Source of the DNA: Candidatus Competibacteraceae bacterium
GTDB lineage: Bacteria > Pseudomonadota > Gammaproteobacteria > Competibacterales > Competibacteraceae
Direction: 5' to 3'
Length of the DNA: 14,791 nt
Assembly (NCBI GenBank): GCA_007120095.1
Contig: SKOM01000205.1
Span: 1 to 14,791 of the forward strand
The notes below the pieces were generated by a model. The model was not told the origin of the DNA. It was given only the letters and a program-made list of their open reading frames with translations, and ran no database searches. Both the position numbers and the translations under genes were made by a program. Positions 1 through 7,702 of the stretch are shown one piece after another (the stretch's first letter is position 1; every line of letters starts with the position of its first letter).

Positions 1-1005
1 CATCACAGCGGATTGGCCGCCGCCAGTCAGCTTATACCGGCACTGTTAGTCAATCTGGCAGATGCCAATGCCTCGGCTCATCATACCGGGTATGTCATTA
101 GCACCATTGGCGAGGCCCTTACTCAGCGTTTACTGGTCTTGGCGGAACAGCGCTTGGGGCCGCCGCCCGTTGCCTATGTCTGGCTGGTTGCGGGGTCACT
201 GGCACGCATGGAACAAACCGCATTATCTGACCAAGATAACGGTTTGCTGCTCAGCGATGATTATGACCCGGAGCAGCACGGTGCTTATTTCGCCCAGTTG
301 GCCGAGTATGTGTGTGCAGGACTCAATACCTGTGGTTATACTTATTGTCCCGGCAATGTCATGGCCATCAACCCCGAATGGCGCCAACCACTGCGTCAAT
401 GGATGCGTTATTTCGATGTGTGGATTGAGTCACCTGAACCGAAAGCACTCATGCTGTCGAGTATTTTTTTCGATTTACGGCCTTTGGCGGGTGATCAACA
501 ATTGTTTCAGGAACTCAACGACTACGTACTCGAAAAATCGCAAAAAAACAGCATTTTTCTGTCTTATATGACGCTTAATGCACTGACCCATCAACCGCCG
601 CTGGGGTTTTTCCGTAATTTCGTGTTGATCCGCAGCGGGGAACATGCTAACACGCTGGATCTTAAACATAATGGTGTCGTGCCCATTATTGATATCGCCC
701 GCATCCATGCGCTATCAGCCGGGCTATCGCCCGTCAACACGCGCGAACGCTTGGAGGCGGTCATGGCCACGGGGACACTGAGCCGCAGTGGCGCAGCCGA
801 TCTGTTAGACGCGCTGGAATTCATCGGCACGATCCGGTTGCAACATCAGGCTTACCAGATTCGCCGAGGTCATAAAGCTAATAATTTTTTGTCTCCGAAG
901 CACTTATCACAATTCGAACGCAAACATCTGAAAGACGCTTTCAGCATTATACGCGCCTTGCAAACGGCATTAGGACAACGTTTCCAAGCCAGCCAGCTCA
1001 ATTAA
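1..1005 (+). CDS. DUF294 nucleotidyltransferase-like signalling protein, C-terminal part (5' truncated by window)
   Basis: The reading frame is open from the first base, so the true start lies upstream. About 334 residues are visible. Near visible residues 65-81 there is a nucleotidyltransferase-type motif, GSLARMEQTALSDQDNG: a Gly-Ser pair, then the acidic SDQDN stretch typical of the DUF294 (GlnD-like) putative nucleotidyltransferase domain. The remainder matches the helical DUF294_C region in character. Family members usually carry an N-terminal cyclic-nucleotide-binding domain and paired CBS domains; these would lie before the window and cannot be confirmed. Such proteins are often encoded beside exonuclease and symporter/sensor genes of acetate or carbon control, which fits the neighbourhood. 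The biochemical activity is unknown; nucleotidyl transfer to a partner protein is an inference from the fold. The gene converges on the transporter-kinase gene and their 3' ends overlap by 8 bases, leaving no room for a terminator between them. Confidence 0.85.
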   Translation, partial: HHSGLAAASQLIPALLVNLADANASAHHTGYVISTIGEALTQRLLVLAEQRLGPPPVAYVWLVAGSLARMEQTALSDQDNGLLLSDDYDPEQHGAYFAQLAEYVCAGLNTCGYTYCPGNVMAINPEWRQPLRQWMRYFDVWIESPEPKALMLSSIFFDLRPLAGDQQLFQELNDYVLEKSQKNSIFLSYMTLNALTHQPPLGFFRNFVLIRSGEHANTLDLKHNGVVPIIDIARIHALSAGLSPVNTRERLEAVMATGTLSRSGAADLLDALEFIGTIRLQHQAYQIRRGHKANNFLSPKHLSQFERKHLKDAFSIIRALQTALGQRFQASQLN

Positions 1006-3742
1006 CTGTTGATGAGTCAAGTGGGCTCAGCGGTAACTCGACAATAAAACGCGCGCCTTGCCCCCATTGGGATTCCACCCAAATCCGCCCGTGATGATGT
1101 TCGACAATCCGCTTGCTGATCGGCAAACCCAGTCCCGTACCCTTGGGCTTGCCGGCCTGTTGATCGCTGATTTGATGAAAGCGCTCGAATACATAGTCGA
1201 TATGCTCAGTGGCAATCCCCGGCCCGTTATCTTCAACTTCGATACGGGCTTGATGGTCACGCTTCAGCAAGCGAATAGCTACCCGGCCGCGTTCATCCGG
1301 ACAAAATTTAAACGCATTGGACAGCAGATTAATCAGGACTTGAGTTAAGCGGTCACTGTCCCCTTGCAAAATCAAGGGTTGTTGTGTGGACTCAACCTGC
1401 AACTCAACACCGCGATCCTTGCATAATTGGCGGGTGGCATTAACCGCATCGTCTAACACCACATCCAGATCGACGGTCTGGTTATCCCATGCAATATGAC
1501 CGGCGTCCATTTTGGCCACGTCCAGCATTTGATTAATCAGCCGTGTCAGCCGTTCGCTTTCCTTGACGATGATGCTGAGAAATTGATCTTTCTCGTTTTT
1601 AGAGATGTCGGGATTATTGAGCAAAATCTCGGAAAACGCCCGGATGGACGTCAGCGGAGTGCGCAGCTCATGACTGGCATTGGCCACGAATTCGTCTTTT
1701 AAACGATCCAGCTCTTGTAGACGTTGATTCGCCGCGCGTAATTCACTGTACGCCGCAGCCAGTTCCCGGGATTGGCGTTCGAGTTGCCGACTGTGGCGAA
1801 TGGCTTGCGAGCTTTCATCGAGGATGGTCATCACTTCGCTGACGCTTAAGGCTTCCCCTTTGAAAATGGAGCCAATCATCACCCGAGCGGATGCCGCCCC
1901 AACCGCTCCCGCCAGCAATTCCTCAGCATGATGGACTAAATTCGCGTCGGCACGAGTGCCCGCTCCCAATGATAAACCATGGTAATCTGCGTATTGGGCA
2001 AAAGCCTGATTCGCTCGCTGATCGCCCAGGAAACGGGCCACCATTCGCCGCAGTTCGGCCACGTCAGCGCTGCCACGCCAGACCAATGATGCGGTCGGGG
2101 TGCTACTAGGATTGAACACGTCGATAAAACGACTGGCCTGAATCCGCTCAACCGGATCTTGGGCACACAGCATCGAACCCAAGATCAACCCTCCGATGTT
2201 GAACAACATGCTCCAAAATACACCGTGGGTGAAGATGTCCAACCCTTCCAGGCCAAATAAAGCACTCGGGCGCAACAGGGTCATGCCCCAAGGGCCTTGT
2301 TCGATAAACCCCGTTGGCAACCAACCAGAAAGGGGCAATAATAAGGTATAAATCCAAACCAGAAACCCACCGCTGAGACCGATTAAGGCCCCGATGCGAT
2401 TGGCCCGCCGCCAAAATAAACCGAATAAAATCGCCGGTGCAAACTGAGTGACGGCAGCAAACGAGAGCAGGCCGATAGTGACTAGCGGGAAAAATCCGCC
2501 GGCGGTGCGGAAAAACAAATCGCCCAGTAAAATCATCACCACGATGCTGATCCGGCGGATGTTGATCAACCAACGGCTTAAATCACCACGCTGATGCAGG
2601 CGCAAACGTTTCCACCGTAACAGCAAAGGCATGATTAAATCGTTACACACCATAGTCGATAAGGCTACGGTTTCCACAATCACCATGCCGGTGGCCGCTG
2701 ACAGACCGCCGATAAACACCACCAACGCCAACCACTGCTGTTGCTCCAGCATGGGCAGAGACAATACCAGCATATCGGTTTGCGGTGGGTTACCGGCAAA
2801 CACCAGCATACCGCCCAGGGCGATGGGCAATACAAATAAATTGATCACCAGCAGGTACAGGGGAAACAGCCAGCTTGCCGTGCGCAAATGCGATTCATTG
2901 ACATTTTCCACCACGATGACTTGGAACTGCCGGGGCAAAAACATAAAGGCCATACAGGACAAAAAGATCAAGGTAAACCAACCACCGAAGCCGCCGGGAA
3001 TCGCCTCGATGCTGAACAGCCGTTGTAGATCTGGGTCTGCTGCCGCCTGGGTGAAAATATCCGTCGGCCCGGAAAACATCATGAACGTCACAAAAAAGCC
3101 AACGGCTAAAAAGGCCACCAGTTTGATAATGGACTCAAAAGCAATGGCGGCCACCATACCTTCATGGCGCTCAGTAGCGTCGATATGGCGGGTGCCGAAC
3201 AGAATACTGAACACAATCAGCAATAGTGCGGCATGAAAGCTGGTATCCAGCCACAGGGGCTGCGCTTCGGCTTTCTCAAGGGTCACCAGCTCGGGATAGT
3301 TGCTGAGAACGGTAAAACTGCTGGCAATGGCTTCAAGCTGAATCGAGATATAGGGCAGAATACCGATCACCGCGATCACCGAAACTACACCACCCAACAG
3401 AGGGCTTTTGCCGTAACGAGAGGCAAGAAAATCAGCAATCGAGGTGATGCGCTGGGTTTTGGAAATACGTACGATTCGGCGCAGTAACAACCAGCCTAGG
3501 ATCATAACCAGCGTCGGTCCGATATAAATCGGCAAAAATCCCATGCCTGTCTCGGCTGCCCGTCCCACACTGCCATAGAATGTCCAGGCTGTGCAATACA
3601 CGGCAATCGACAGCGTGTACACCAACGGATTGGCAATGAGGGATCGGCCGCGTTCAGCATAGTAATCGCTGAAATAAGCGATCAGGAACAGCATGCCAAG
3701 GTAACTCAGGGCGAAGCTGATAATCAGTGTGTGCGTGAGCAC
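998..3742 (-). CDS. SLC5-type sodium/solute symporter fused to histidine kinase (CbrA/CrbS-like sensor)
   Basis: This 914-residue membrane sensor has three parts. Residues 1 to about 525 are a multi-helix sodium/solute symporter (SSS/SLC5) domain. Residues about 560-630 resemble the STAC linker domain (LVHHAEELLAGAVGAASAR at 602-620) that joins SLC5 transporters to kinases. After a helical linker (640-685) comes a complete kinase core: H box SHELRTPL with phospho-acceptor His691, N box NLLSNAFKF (805-813), G1 box DNGPGI (838-843), F box FERFHQ and G2 box GTGLGL (868-873). There is no PAS domain and no fused receiver, unlike CrbS, so phosphate should pass to a separate regulator; the receiver gene at the head of the same operon is the obvious candidate. 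The start is GTG at 3740-3742, preceded by a GGGAAG-like site and giving the family N-terminus. It lies 14 bases after the small membrane protein gene. The substrate is unknown; an organic acid or amino acid is likely by family. Confidence 0.93.
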   Translation of the reverse strand: MLTHTLIISFALSYLGMLFLIAYFSDYYAERGRSLIANPLVYTLSIAVYCTAWTFYGSVGRAAETGMGFLPIYIGPTLVMILGWLLLRRIVRISKTQRITSIADFLASRYGKSPLLGGVVSVIAVIGILPYISIQLEAIASSFTVLSNYPELVTLEKAEAQPLWLDTSFHAALLLIVFSILFGTRHIDATERHEGMVAAIAFESIIKLVAFLAVGFFVTFMMFSGPTDIFTQAAADPDLQRLFSIEAIPGGFGGWFTLIFLSCMAFMFLPRQFQVIVVENVNESHLRTASWLFPLYLLVINLFVLPIALGGMLVFAGNPPQTDMLVLSLPMLEQQQWLALVVFIGGLSAATGMVIVETVALSTMVCNDLIMPLLLRWKRLRLHQRGDLSRWLINIRRISIVVMILLGDLFFRTAGGFFPLVTIGLLSFAAVTQFAPAILFGLFWRRANRIGALIGLSGGFLVWIYTLLLPLSGWLPTGFIEQGPWGMTLLRPSALFGLEGLDIFTHGVFWSMLFNIGGLILGSMLCAQDPVERIQASRFIDVFNPSSTPTASLVWRGSADVAELRRMVARFLGDQRANQAFAQYADYHGLSLGAGTRADANLVHHAEELLAGAVGAASARVMIGSIFKGEALSVSEVMTILDESSQAIRHSRQLERQSRELAAAYSELRAANQRLQELDRLKDEFVANASHELRTPLTSIRAFSEILLNNPDISKNEKDQFLSIIVKESERLTRLINQMLDVAKMDAGHIAWDNQTVDLDVVLDDAVNATRQLCKDRGVELQVESTQQPLILQGDSDRLTQVLINLLSNAFKFCPDERGRVAIRLLKRDHQARIEVEDNGPGIATEHIDYVFERFHQISDQQAGKPKGTGLGLPISKRIVEHHHGRIWVESQWGQGARFIVELPLSPLDSSTVN

Positions 3743-3756
3743 TTCAGCGCTTCCCG

Positions 3757-3969
3757 CTAGTCATGGCCAGACCGATCCCGGGCTGCTGCCCACAACCACA
3801 CCGCAAGCACAATGACCAGCAACAGCCACAATCCGTACAAGTACAACACCAATAACGGAATCCCGAGCAGCGCCGATGGTTTGTCAAATAGCGCCAGCAG
3901 CGGGTAATTGAAGGCCAGAATGCCTGCAACAAACAAGATGAGCACACCGTCCCGGTAGCGTGCTGACAT
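3757..3969 (-). CDS. Small two-helix membrane protein coupled to the transporter-kinase
   Basis: This is a 70-residue protein with two hydrophobic segments (about residues 8-26 and 35-61) separated by a short loop containing FDKPSALLGIP, and a charged tail ARDRSGHD. I chose the ATG at 3967-3969 because it begins one base after the TAA of the preceding exonuclease gene. A longer reading from 4029 would start 20 codons inside that gene and add a very basic, non-conserved-looking extension. Short hydrophobic proteins of this layout commonly precede SSS-type symporters or symporter-kinases; Pseudomonas CbrX upstream of cbrA and the DUF4212/DUF3311-type small subunits are analogues in position and topology, but I cannot assign homology by eye. 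The likely role is as a small subunit, or as a translational coupler for the kinase that starts 14 bases further on. The length is normal for this class. Confidence 0.8.
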   Translation of the reverse strand: MSARYRDGVLILFVAGILAFNYPLLALFDKPSALLGIPLLVLYLYGLWLLLVIVLAVWLWAAARDRSGHD

Positions 3970-3970
3970 C

Positions 3971-6058
3971 TTAAAAGCGCGCCTGCGCACGGCGGATCTG
4001 CACCATTTTTTCACTGGCTGCCAATGCATCGCCCAAGGTCATAATACCTTGAGCTTCCATCATATCGAGTAACTTCACAAACACTTCAGCCGTGCCCAGG
4101 GTATCGCCCAGGGCATTATGCCGACTGGTCAGAGTAACGCCTAAGCGTTCGGCAATCGCGTCCAAATTATGGTCGCTGGCGTGGTCGTGCAAATAGGCCG
4201 ATAATAACAGCGTATCCAATACCAAATTAGTGATGCGTACCCCTGCGGCCTCTTCTTTGAGGGTCAGGAATTTCATATCGAAGGCCGCATTGTGGGCGAC
4301 CAGAACCACATCTTCTTCGCCGACAAATCTCATGAACTCTTTGAGTACCTCAGGTGCTGAAGGCTGGTCTTGCACCATCTCTTCGGTGATACCATGAAAA
4401 CGAGTGGACGCCCGCGGAATGACTCGACCGGGGTTAATCAAGCGATCAAAATGCTCGCCGGTTAAAATCCGTCGGTTGACCACCCGCACCCCGGCGATTT
4501 GCACCATCTCATCACCGCGCGAGGGTTCCAGGCCAGTGGTTTCAGTGTCAAACACCACATAAGTGAGCTGACTGAGCGGCTGCTCAATCAGGCTACCGAA
4601 ATCATCAAGATCGCGGCTCAAGGAAAAATCGTAGAATTCCGGACGTGCCGGTAAGGGCGCACGGGGGGGACGCCATTGGCGATCCGATGCCGGTAAGGGC
4701 ACACGCAGCAAAGCGCGACCTTTTTGGCTGTGCGGCTGACTCCAGAGTACGCTGTTATGACGGCTTAAAACCTCACGCACCGTGGTTGCCCCGACTAATT
4801 CAGGCAGTCCCTCGTCCAGCCACGTCTCAATTTCCCCGGCGGGCAGCGGCTCGCCTTTCCAGATAAGATCCAGGTAGACGCGCCGGTTGCCCAACAGAGC
4901 CTCTGCTCTGAACCGTGTGGCTCGCGACTGCAAGTGCAACAGTAAGTGCTCGATGAGCAACATTAAGGAGTGGCCGTCAGCATACAGCCACAGTGGATCA
5001 CCCACTGCTCTCAATCTCGGGCCCCCACGCGCCAGCAAGCGCTGGCTGACGCTGCTGATTAAATCCTTTGAAAGCACATCGTGCAATGGCCATTGAATGC
5101 GGAATAGCGAACGCAGTTCCTGGGACAGATTTTCCAACCGCTGGCTGAGCAGGTCGCTCTCACTGACCAGAACATTCACAAAAGCTTCGCACTGTTGGAC
5201 ATCACGCGCTGCACCGGCCTGCAGGGTTTCGGCAGCCGCACGCAAGCTGGCCAAGGGCTGACGCAAGTCTTCCAGGGTAGTATTCACCGGCGGCGGCTCC
5301 TGCCCCAAGAGTCCACTGAAGCTATTAAATGTAATCAGAAAAGCTGAGCTCACCGCACGGCTGGCCGGCAGCAGGTTCATCCGGCAATGATAGAGGTTTC
5401 CATCCGCCACATTAGCGCAAACAAATTCTAAACTTTCCGAGGGCTGTCCCGATTCCTGGCGATGCTTGAGCAGATCGAATGTATTTTCAATTGATGAGCG
5501 ATGCCAGAAGTTATACAGGGAGCGGCCCAGGCCCAACTGGGCCCGTTCGCCCAGTAACTCCAGGGCGGCGGGGTTATACAGTAAGACCCGCGCCTTGGTG
5601 TCACACACCAGCACTCCTTCAGACAGACCGCTGAGCACCGCCTCCAGTTGGGCCCGCTGTTCGTCGCTGATTCGAGCACCGGTGGCGATGGCCTCGGCAC
5701 TTTCATGCCGAGCATACATCAAGGCTGCGCCCAGCGTACTCACCGCATTGGGTAAATCCCCTAGCAGATGAAAGGCGGGCAATTCAAATTCATGGGCGGG
5801 ATTGCCATAATTCAGAATATTGGCACCGCGTTCCAGCGCCCGTAATGGCTGCATCAGCCATTGATCAAGCAGCACCCATAGCAGCACCAGGAGCATGATT
5901 AAGGCAAAACCGGCCAGCACACTGTATCCCAGCAAGCGTTCCTGCAAGTCCGCATCGCTGACCAGAGCGGGCAAATACCACGCTGCCAGACCGGTCAGTG
6001 CGATGACGAGGATTAACGGCACGGGCAACAGCAGCCAGAACCATCTGCGCTCATTCAT
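3971..6058 (-). CDS. Membrane PAS/histidine-pseudokinase fused to DEDDh 3'-5' exonuclease (DnaQ-like)
   Basis: The protein has 695 residues from ATG 6056-6058 (numbering used here). Two membrane helices (about 6-28 and 45-65) and a HAMP-like helix are followed by a PAS-like domain (about 131-250), then a kinase-like core. At the H-box position the sequence reads LEDLRQPLASL, so Glu263 stands where the phospho-acceptor His would be, and the ATP-binding region (about 350-455) lacks recognisable G1 and G2 glycines. The C-terminal domain (about 495-670) is an exonuclease like DNA polymerase III epsilon: ExoI FDTETTGL (Asp504, Glu506), ExoII HNAAFDMKFL (Asp594), ExoIII HNALGD (His647, Asp652). All five catalytic residues are present. 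The ATG has an AGCAGG-like site and lies 15 bases after the receiver gene's stop; a TTG directly after that stop (6073) would add five residues. It is probably not the replicative epsilon subunit, because of the membrane anchor and context. Confidence 0.9.
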   Translation of the reverse strand: MNERRWFWLLLPVPLILVIALTGLAAWYLPALVSDADLQERLLGYSVLAGFALIMLLVLLWVLLDQWLMQPLRALERGANILNYGNPAHEFELPAFHLLGDLPNAVSTLGAALMYARHESAEAIATGARISDEQRAQLEAVLSGLSEGVLVCDTKARVLLYNPAALELLGERAQLGLGRSLYNFWHRSSIENTFDLLKHRQESGQPSESLEFVCANVADGNLYHCRMNLLPASRAVSSAFLITFNSFSGLLGQEPPPVNTTLEDLRQPLASLRAAAETLQAGAARDVQQCEAFVNVLVSESDLLSQRLENLSQELRSLFRIQWPLHDVLSKDLISSVSQRLLARGGPRLRAVGDPLWLYADGHSLMLLIEHLLLHLQSRATRFRAEALLGNRRVYLDLIWKGEPLPAGEIETWLDEGLPELVGATTVREVLSRHNSVLWSQPHSQKGRALLRVPLPASDRQWRPPRAPLPARPEFYDFSLSRDLDDFGSLIEQPLSQLTYVVFDTETTGLEPSRGDEMVQIAGVRVVNRRILTGEHFDRLINPGRVIPRASTRFHGITEEMVQDQPSAPEVLKEFMRFVGEEDVVLVAHNAAFDMKFLTLKEEAAGVRITNLVLDTLLLSAYLHDHASDHNLDAIAERLGVTLTSRHNALGDTLGTAEVFVKLLDMMEAQGIMTLGDALAASEKMVQIRRAQARF

Positions 6059-6073
6059 ATTGTGCCTGCTCAA

Positions 6074-6445
6074 TCAATCCAGCACTAACATGGCCTGCAC
6101 TCGGGCCACAACATCACGGGTCGCAAACGGTTTGGTGATGTAGTCATCGGCACCCAAAGCCTCGCCTTTTTCCCGATCAATTTCACGCCCACGCGCTGTC
6201 AGCATGATGACTTTCACAGCGTTCCAGGCTGGATTAGCCCGTACCGCCTGGCAGACCTCATAGCCGGACTTATTGGGGAACATGACATCAAGCAACATCA
6301 GATCCACAGGCTGCGCCTGTAGCGCATCAAGAGCCGCTTGACCATCCGTGGCCGTGTAAACTTCAAAACCCGCTTGTTGTAAAAGAAATTTTAGAGAAAG
6401 TAATATATTGGGTTCGTCGTCGACGATTAAAATTTTGCCTGCCAC
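6074..6445 (-). CDS. Stand-alone CheY-like response regulator receiver
   Basis: This 123-residue single receiver domain has every key residue: the acidic pair Asp9-Asp10 (VDDEPN), phospho-acceptor Asp53 (LLDVMFP), Thr83 (MLTARG) and Lys105 (ITKPF). There is no DNA-binding or enzymatic output domain, and the gene ends right after the last receiver helix. It must therefore act through protein contacts or as a phosphorelay intermediate. It is the first gene of the minus-strand block that ends with the transporter-kinase, which makes it the likely phosphate acceptor of that kinase. The start is GTG at 6443-6445, supported by a strong GGAGGAG ribosome-binding site five bases upstream. Receivers next to PilU-type genes could instead serve twitching motility (PilG/PilH-like), an alternative that position alone cannot exclude. 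Confidence 0.92.
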   Translation of the reverse strand: MAGKILIVDDEPNILLSLKFLLQQAGFEVYTATDGQAALDALQAQPVDLMLLDVMFPNKSGYEVCQAVRANPAWNAVKVIMLTARGREIDREKGEALGADDYITKPFATRDVVARVQAMLVLD

Positions 6446-6450
6446 AGTAG

Positions 6451-6457
6451 CTCCTCC
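6451..6457 (-). promoter_or_regulatory. Strong ribosome-binding site of the receiver gene
   Basis: On the minus strand these bases read GGAGGAG, five bases before the GTG start of the receiver gene. This near-perfect Shine-Dalgarno sequence decides the GTG start and suggests high translation of the receiver compared with the genes behind it. Confidence 0.75.
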
Positions 6458-6522
6458 AATCTATTAGAATATAGTACCTGTGCCGATGCAGTATGGCCTG
6501 TTGTGGTCCGCCACGGCACCAA

Positions 6523-6547
6523 AGGCATAATTCCATTATAGATGCCT
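6523..6547 (-). other. Imperfect inverted repeat with embedded TATAAT between pilU and the receiver gene
   Basis: On the minus strand AGGCAT and ATGCCT form a 6-bp stem just after the pilU stop, with AAT/ATT inside able to extend it around a bulge. The intervening bases contain a perfect TATAAT (6535-6540). There is no good -35 element at 16-18 bases and only a three-base T run after the stem, so neither promoter nor terminator is convincing. It is the only structured element in the 105-base gap and could separate pilU from the signalling operon or start the latter. Confidence 0.3.
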
Positions 6548-6550
6548 AGT

Positions 6551-7702
6551 TTACTCTTCTTCGCGGGTCTTTTGGATACCGACGTTACCCAAGGCATCCC
6601 CTGAGACAGGCGGAGTGCGTTTACTCTTAAGCCGAATCATCAGCCGCAGGTTATTCAGCGAATCGGCAAAGCGTAAGGCCGTGTCGTAATCGACAAAGCC
6701 TTCATCATACAACTTAAACAGAGACTGATCGAAGGTAATCAACCCCTGTTCGTTAGCCCGCGACATGGTGTCCTTAATTTCACGAATGCGACCCTGAAAA
6801 ATAAGCTCAGCCACCAGCGGCGTGTTGACTAATACTTCCACCGCCGGCACGAGGGCTGGCTTGTCACAGCGCGGAATTAAACGCTGGGAGATAAATGCTT
6901 TCATATTGAAAGACAAATCCATCAGCAACTGTGGACGTTTTTCGTCCGGGAAAAAGTTGATGATGCGATCAAACGCCTGGTCAGCATTATTGGCGTGCAA
7001 AGTGGTTAATACTAAGTGTCCGGTTTCAGCAAAGGCCATCGCCGCCTCCATGCCTTCACGATCACGCACCTCACCGATATGGATGACATCAGGAGCCTGG
7101 CGTAAGGTATTTTTCAAAGCAATCGTGTAAGAGTCCGTGTCGCTACCCACTTCACGTTGATTAATAATGCATCTTTTGTGCTGATGGAAAAATTCAATCG
7201 GATCCTCGATGGTGATGATATGTCCATTGCTGTTCGAATTACGGTAATCAATCATAGCCGCCAGCGATGTCGATTTACCGCAGCCGGTACCGCCGACGAA
7301 CACAATCAGACCGCGCTTGGTCATGGACAGATCTCTTAGAATCTCCGGCAGGTGTAACGACTCGAAATCGGGAATATCGGAGCGAATATGACGCAACACC
7401 ATACCGCTGCTCCCACGCTGCTTGAACGCGCTGACCCGAAAGCGGGCAACATTTTTAAAGTGCAGGGCGAAATTCGCTTCACTGCACTCATCAAACTCGC
7501 GCGAGGTCCGATCATTCATCACCGAACGGATCAAATAGTCCGCCTGCTCGGCGGTCAAAGCGTTATTGCCCACCCGGCGTATGTTACCGCGCACTTTAAT
7601 AGCCGGCGCGGAATCCGCCGTGATAAATATGTCTGATCCCTCTTCTTTTACTAACAACTCGGCAAGGTCAAGAATGTACTTAAAAGCCTGTTCGCTTTCC
7701 AT
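6551..7702 (-). CDS. pilU: Type IV pilus retraction accessory ATPase PilU
   Basis: This 383-residue cytoplasmic secretion ATPase of the PilT/PilU family aligns along its whole length with Pseudomonas PilU (about 382 residues). Visible motifs are an N-terminal PAS-like region with GSDIFITAD, Walker A GGTGCGKST (137-145, Lys143), Asp box ITIEDPIEF with Glu166, Walker B DVIHIGEVRD (205-214) and His box GHLVLTTLHANN (228-239). PilU hexamers work with PilT to power pilus retraction and twitching motility under load. The C-terminal tail (about 360-383) is variable and acidic at its end. I chose ATG 7700-7702 because GGAG lies seven bases upstream and it gives the standard N-terminus; an upstream ATG at 7762 would add 20 residues not seen in the family. 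pilT is not adjacent as it is in Pseudomonas. The neighbouring upstream gene is the divergent pyrC. Confidence 0.95.
   Translation of the reverse strand: MESEQAFKYILDLAELLVKEEGSDIFITADSAPAIKVRGNIRRVGNNALTAEQADYLIRSVMNDRTSREFDECSEANFALHFKNVARFRVSAFKQRGSSGMVLRHIRSDIPDFESLHLPEILRDLSMTKRGLIVFVGGTGCGKSTSLAAMIDYRNSNSNGHIITIEDPIEFFHQHKRCIINQREVGSDTDSYTIALKNTLRQAPDVIHIGEVRDREGMEAAMAFAETGHLVLTTLHANNADQAFDRIINFFPDEKRPQLLMDLSFNMKAFISQRLIPRCDKPALVPAVEVLVNTPLVAELIFQGRIREIKDTMSRANEQGLITFDQSLFKLYDEGFVDYDTALRFADSLNNLRLMIRLKSKRTPPVSGDALGNVGIQKTREEE

Noticed and set aside
2631..3236. 201-codon open frame on the + strand
   Set aside because: It lies entirely antisense to the well-conserved symporter domain of the transporter-kinase; its product has no recognisable domain and is explained as a shadow frame.
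3970..4029. 20-residue basic extension of the small membrane protein
   Set aside because: It would overlap the exonuclease gene out of frame, and ATG 3969 sits just after that gene's stop.
3971..4500. Exonuclease domain as the replicative DNA polymerase III epsilon subunit (dnaQ)
   Set aside because: Although the catalytic motifs match, the 695-residue membrane-anchored architecture and two-component context do not fit dnaQ, which is about 240 residues and soluble.
6481..6550. GTGG/CCAC hairpin downstream of pilU as a Rho-independent terminator
   Set aside because: The stem is only about four base pairs and no T run follows on the minus strand.
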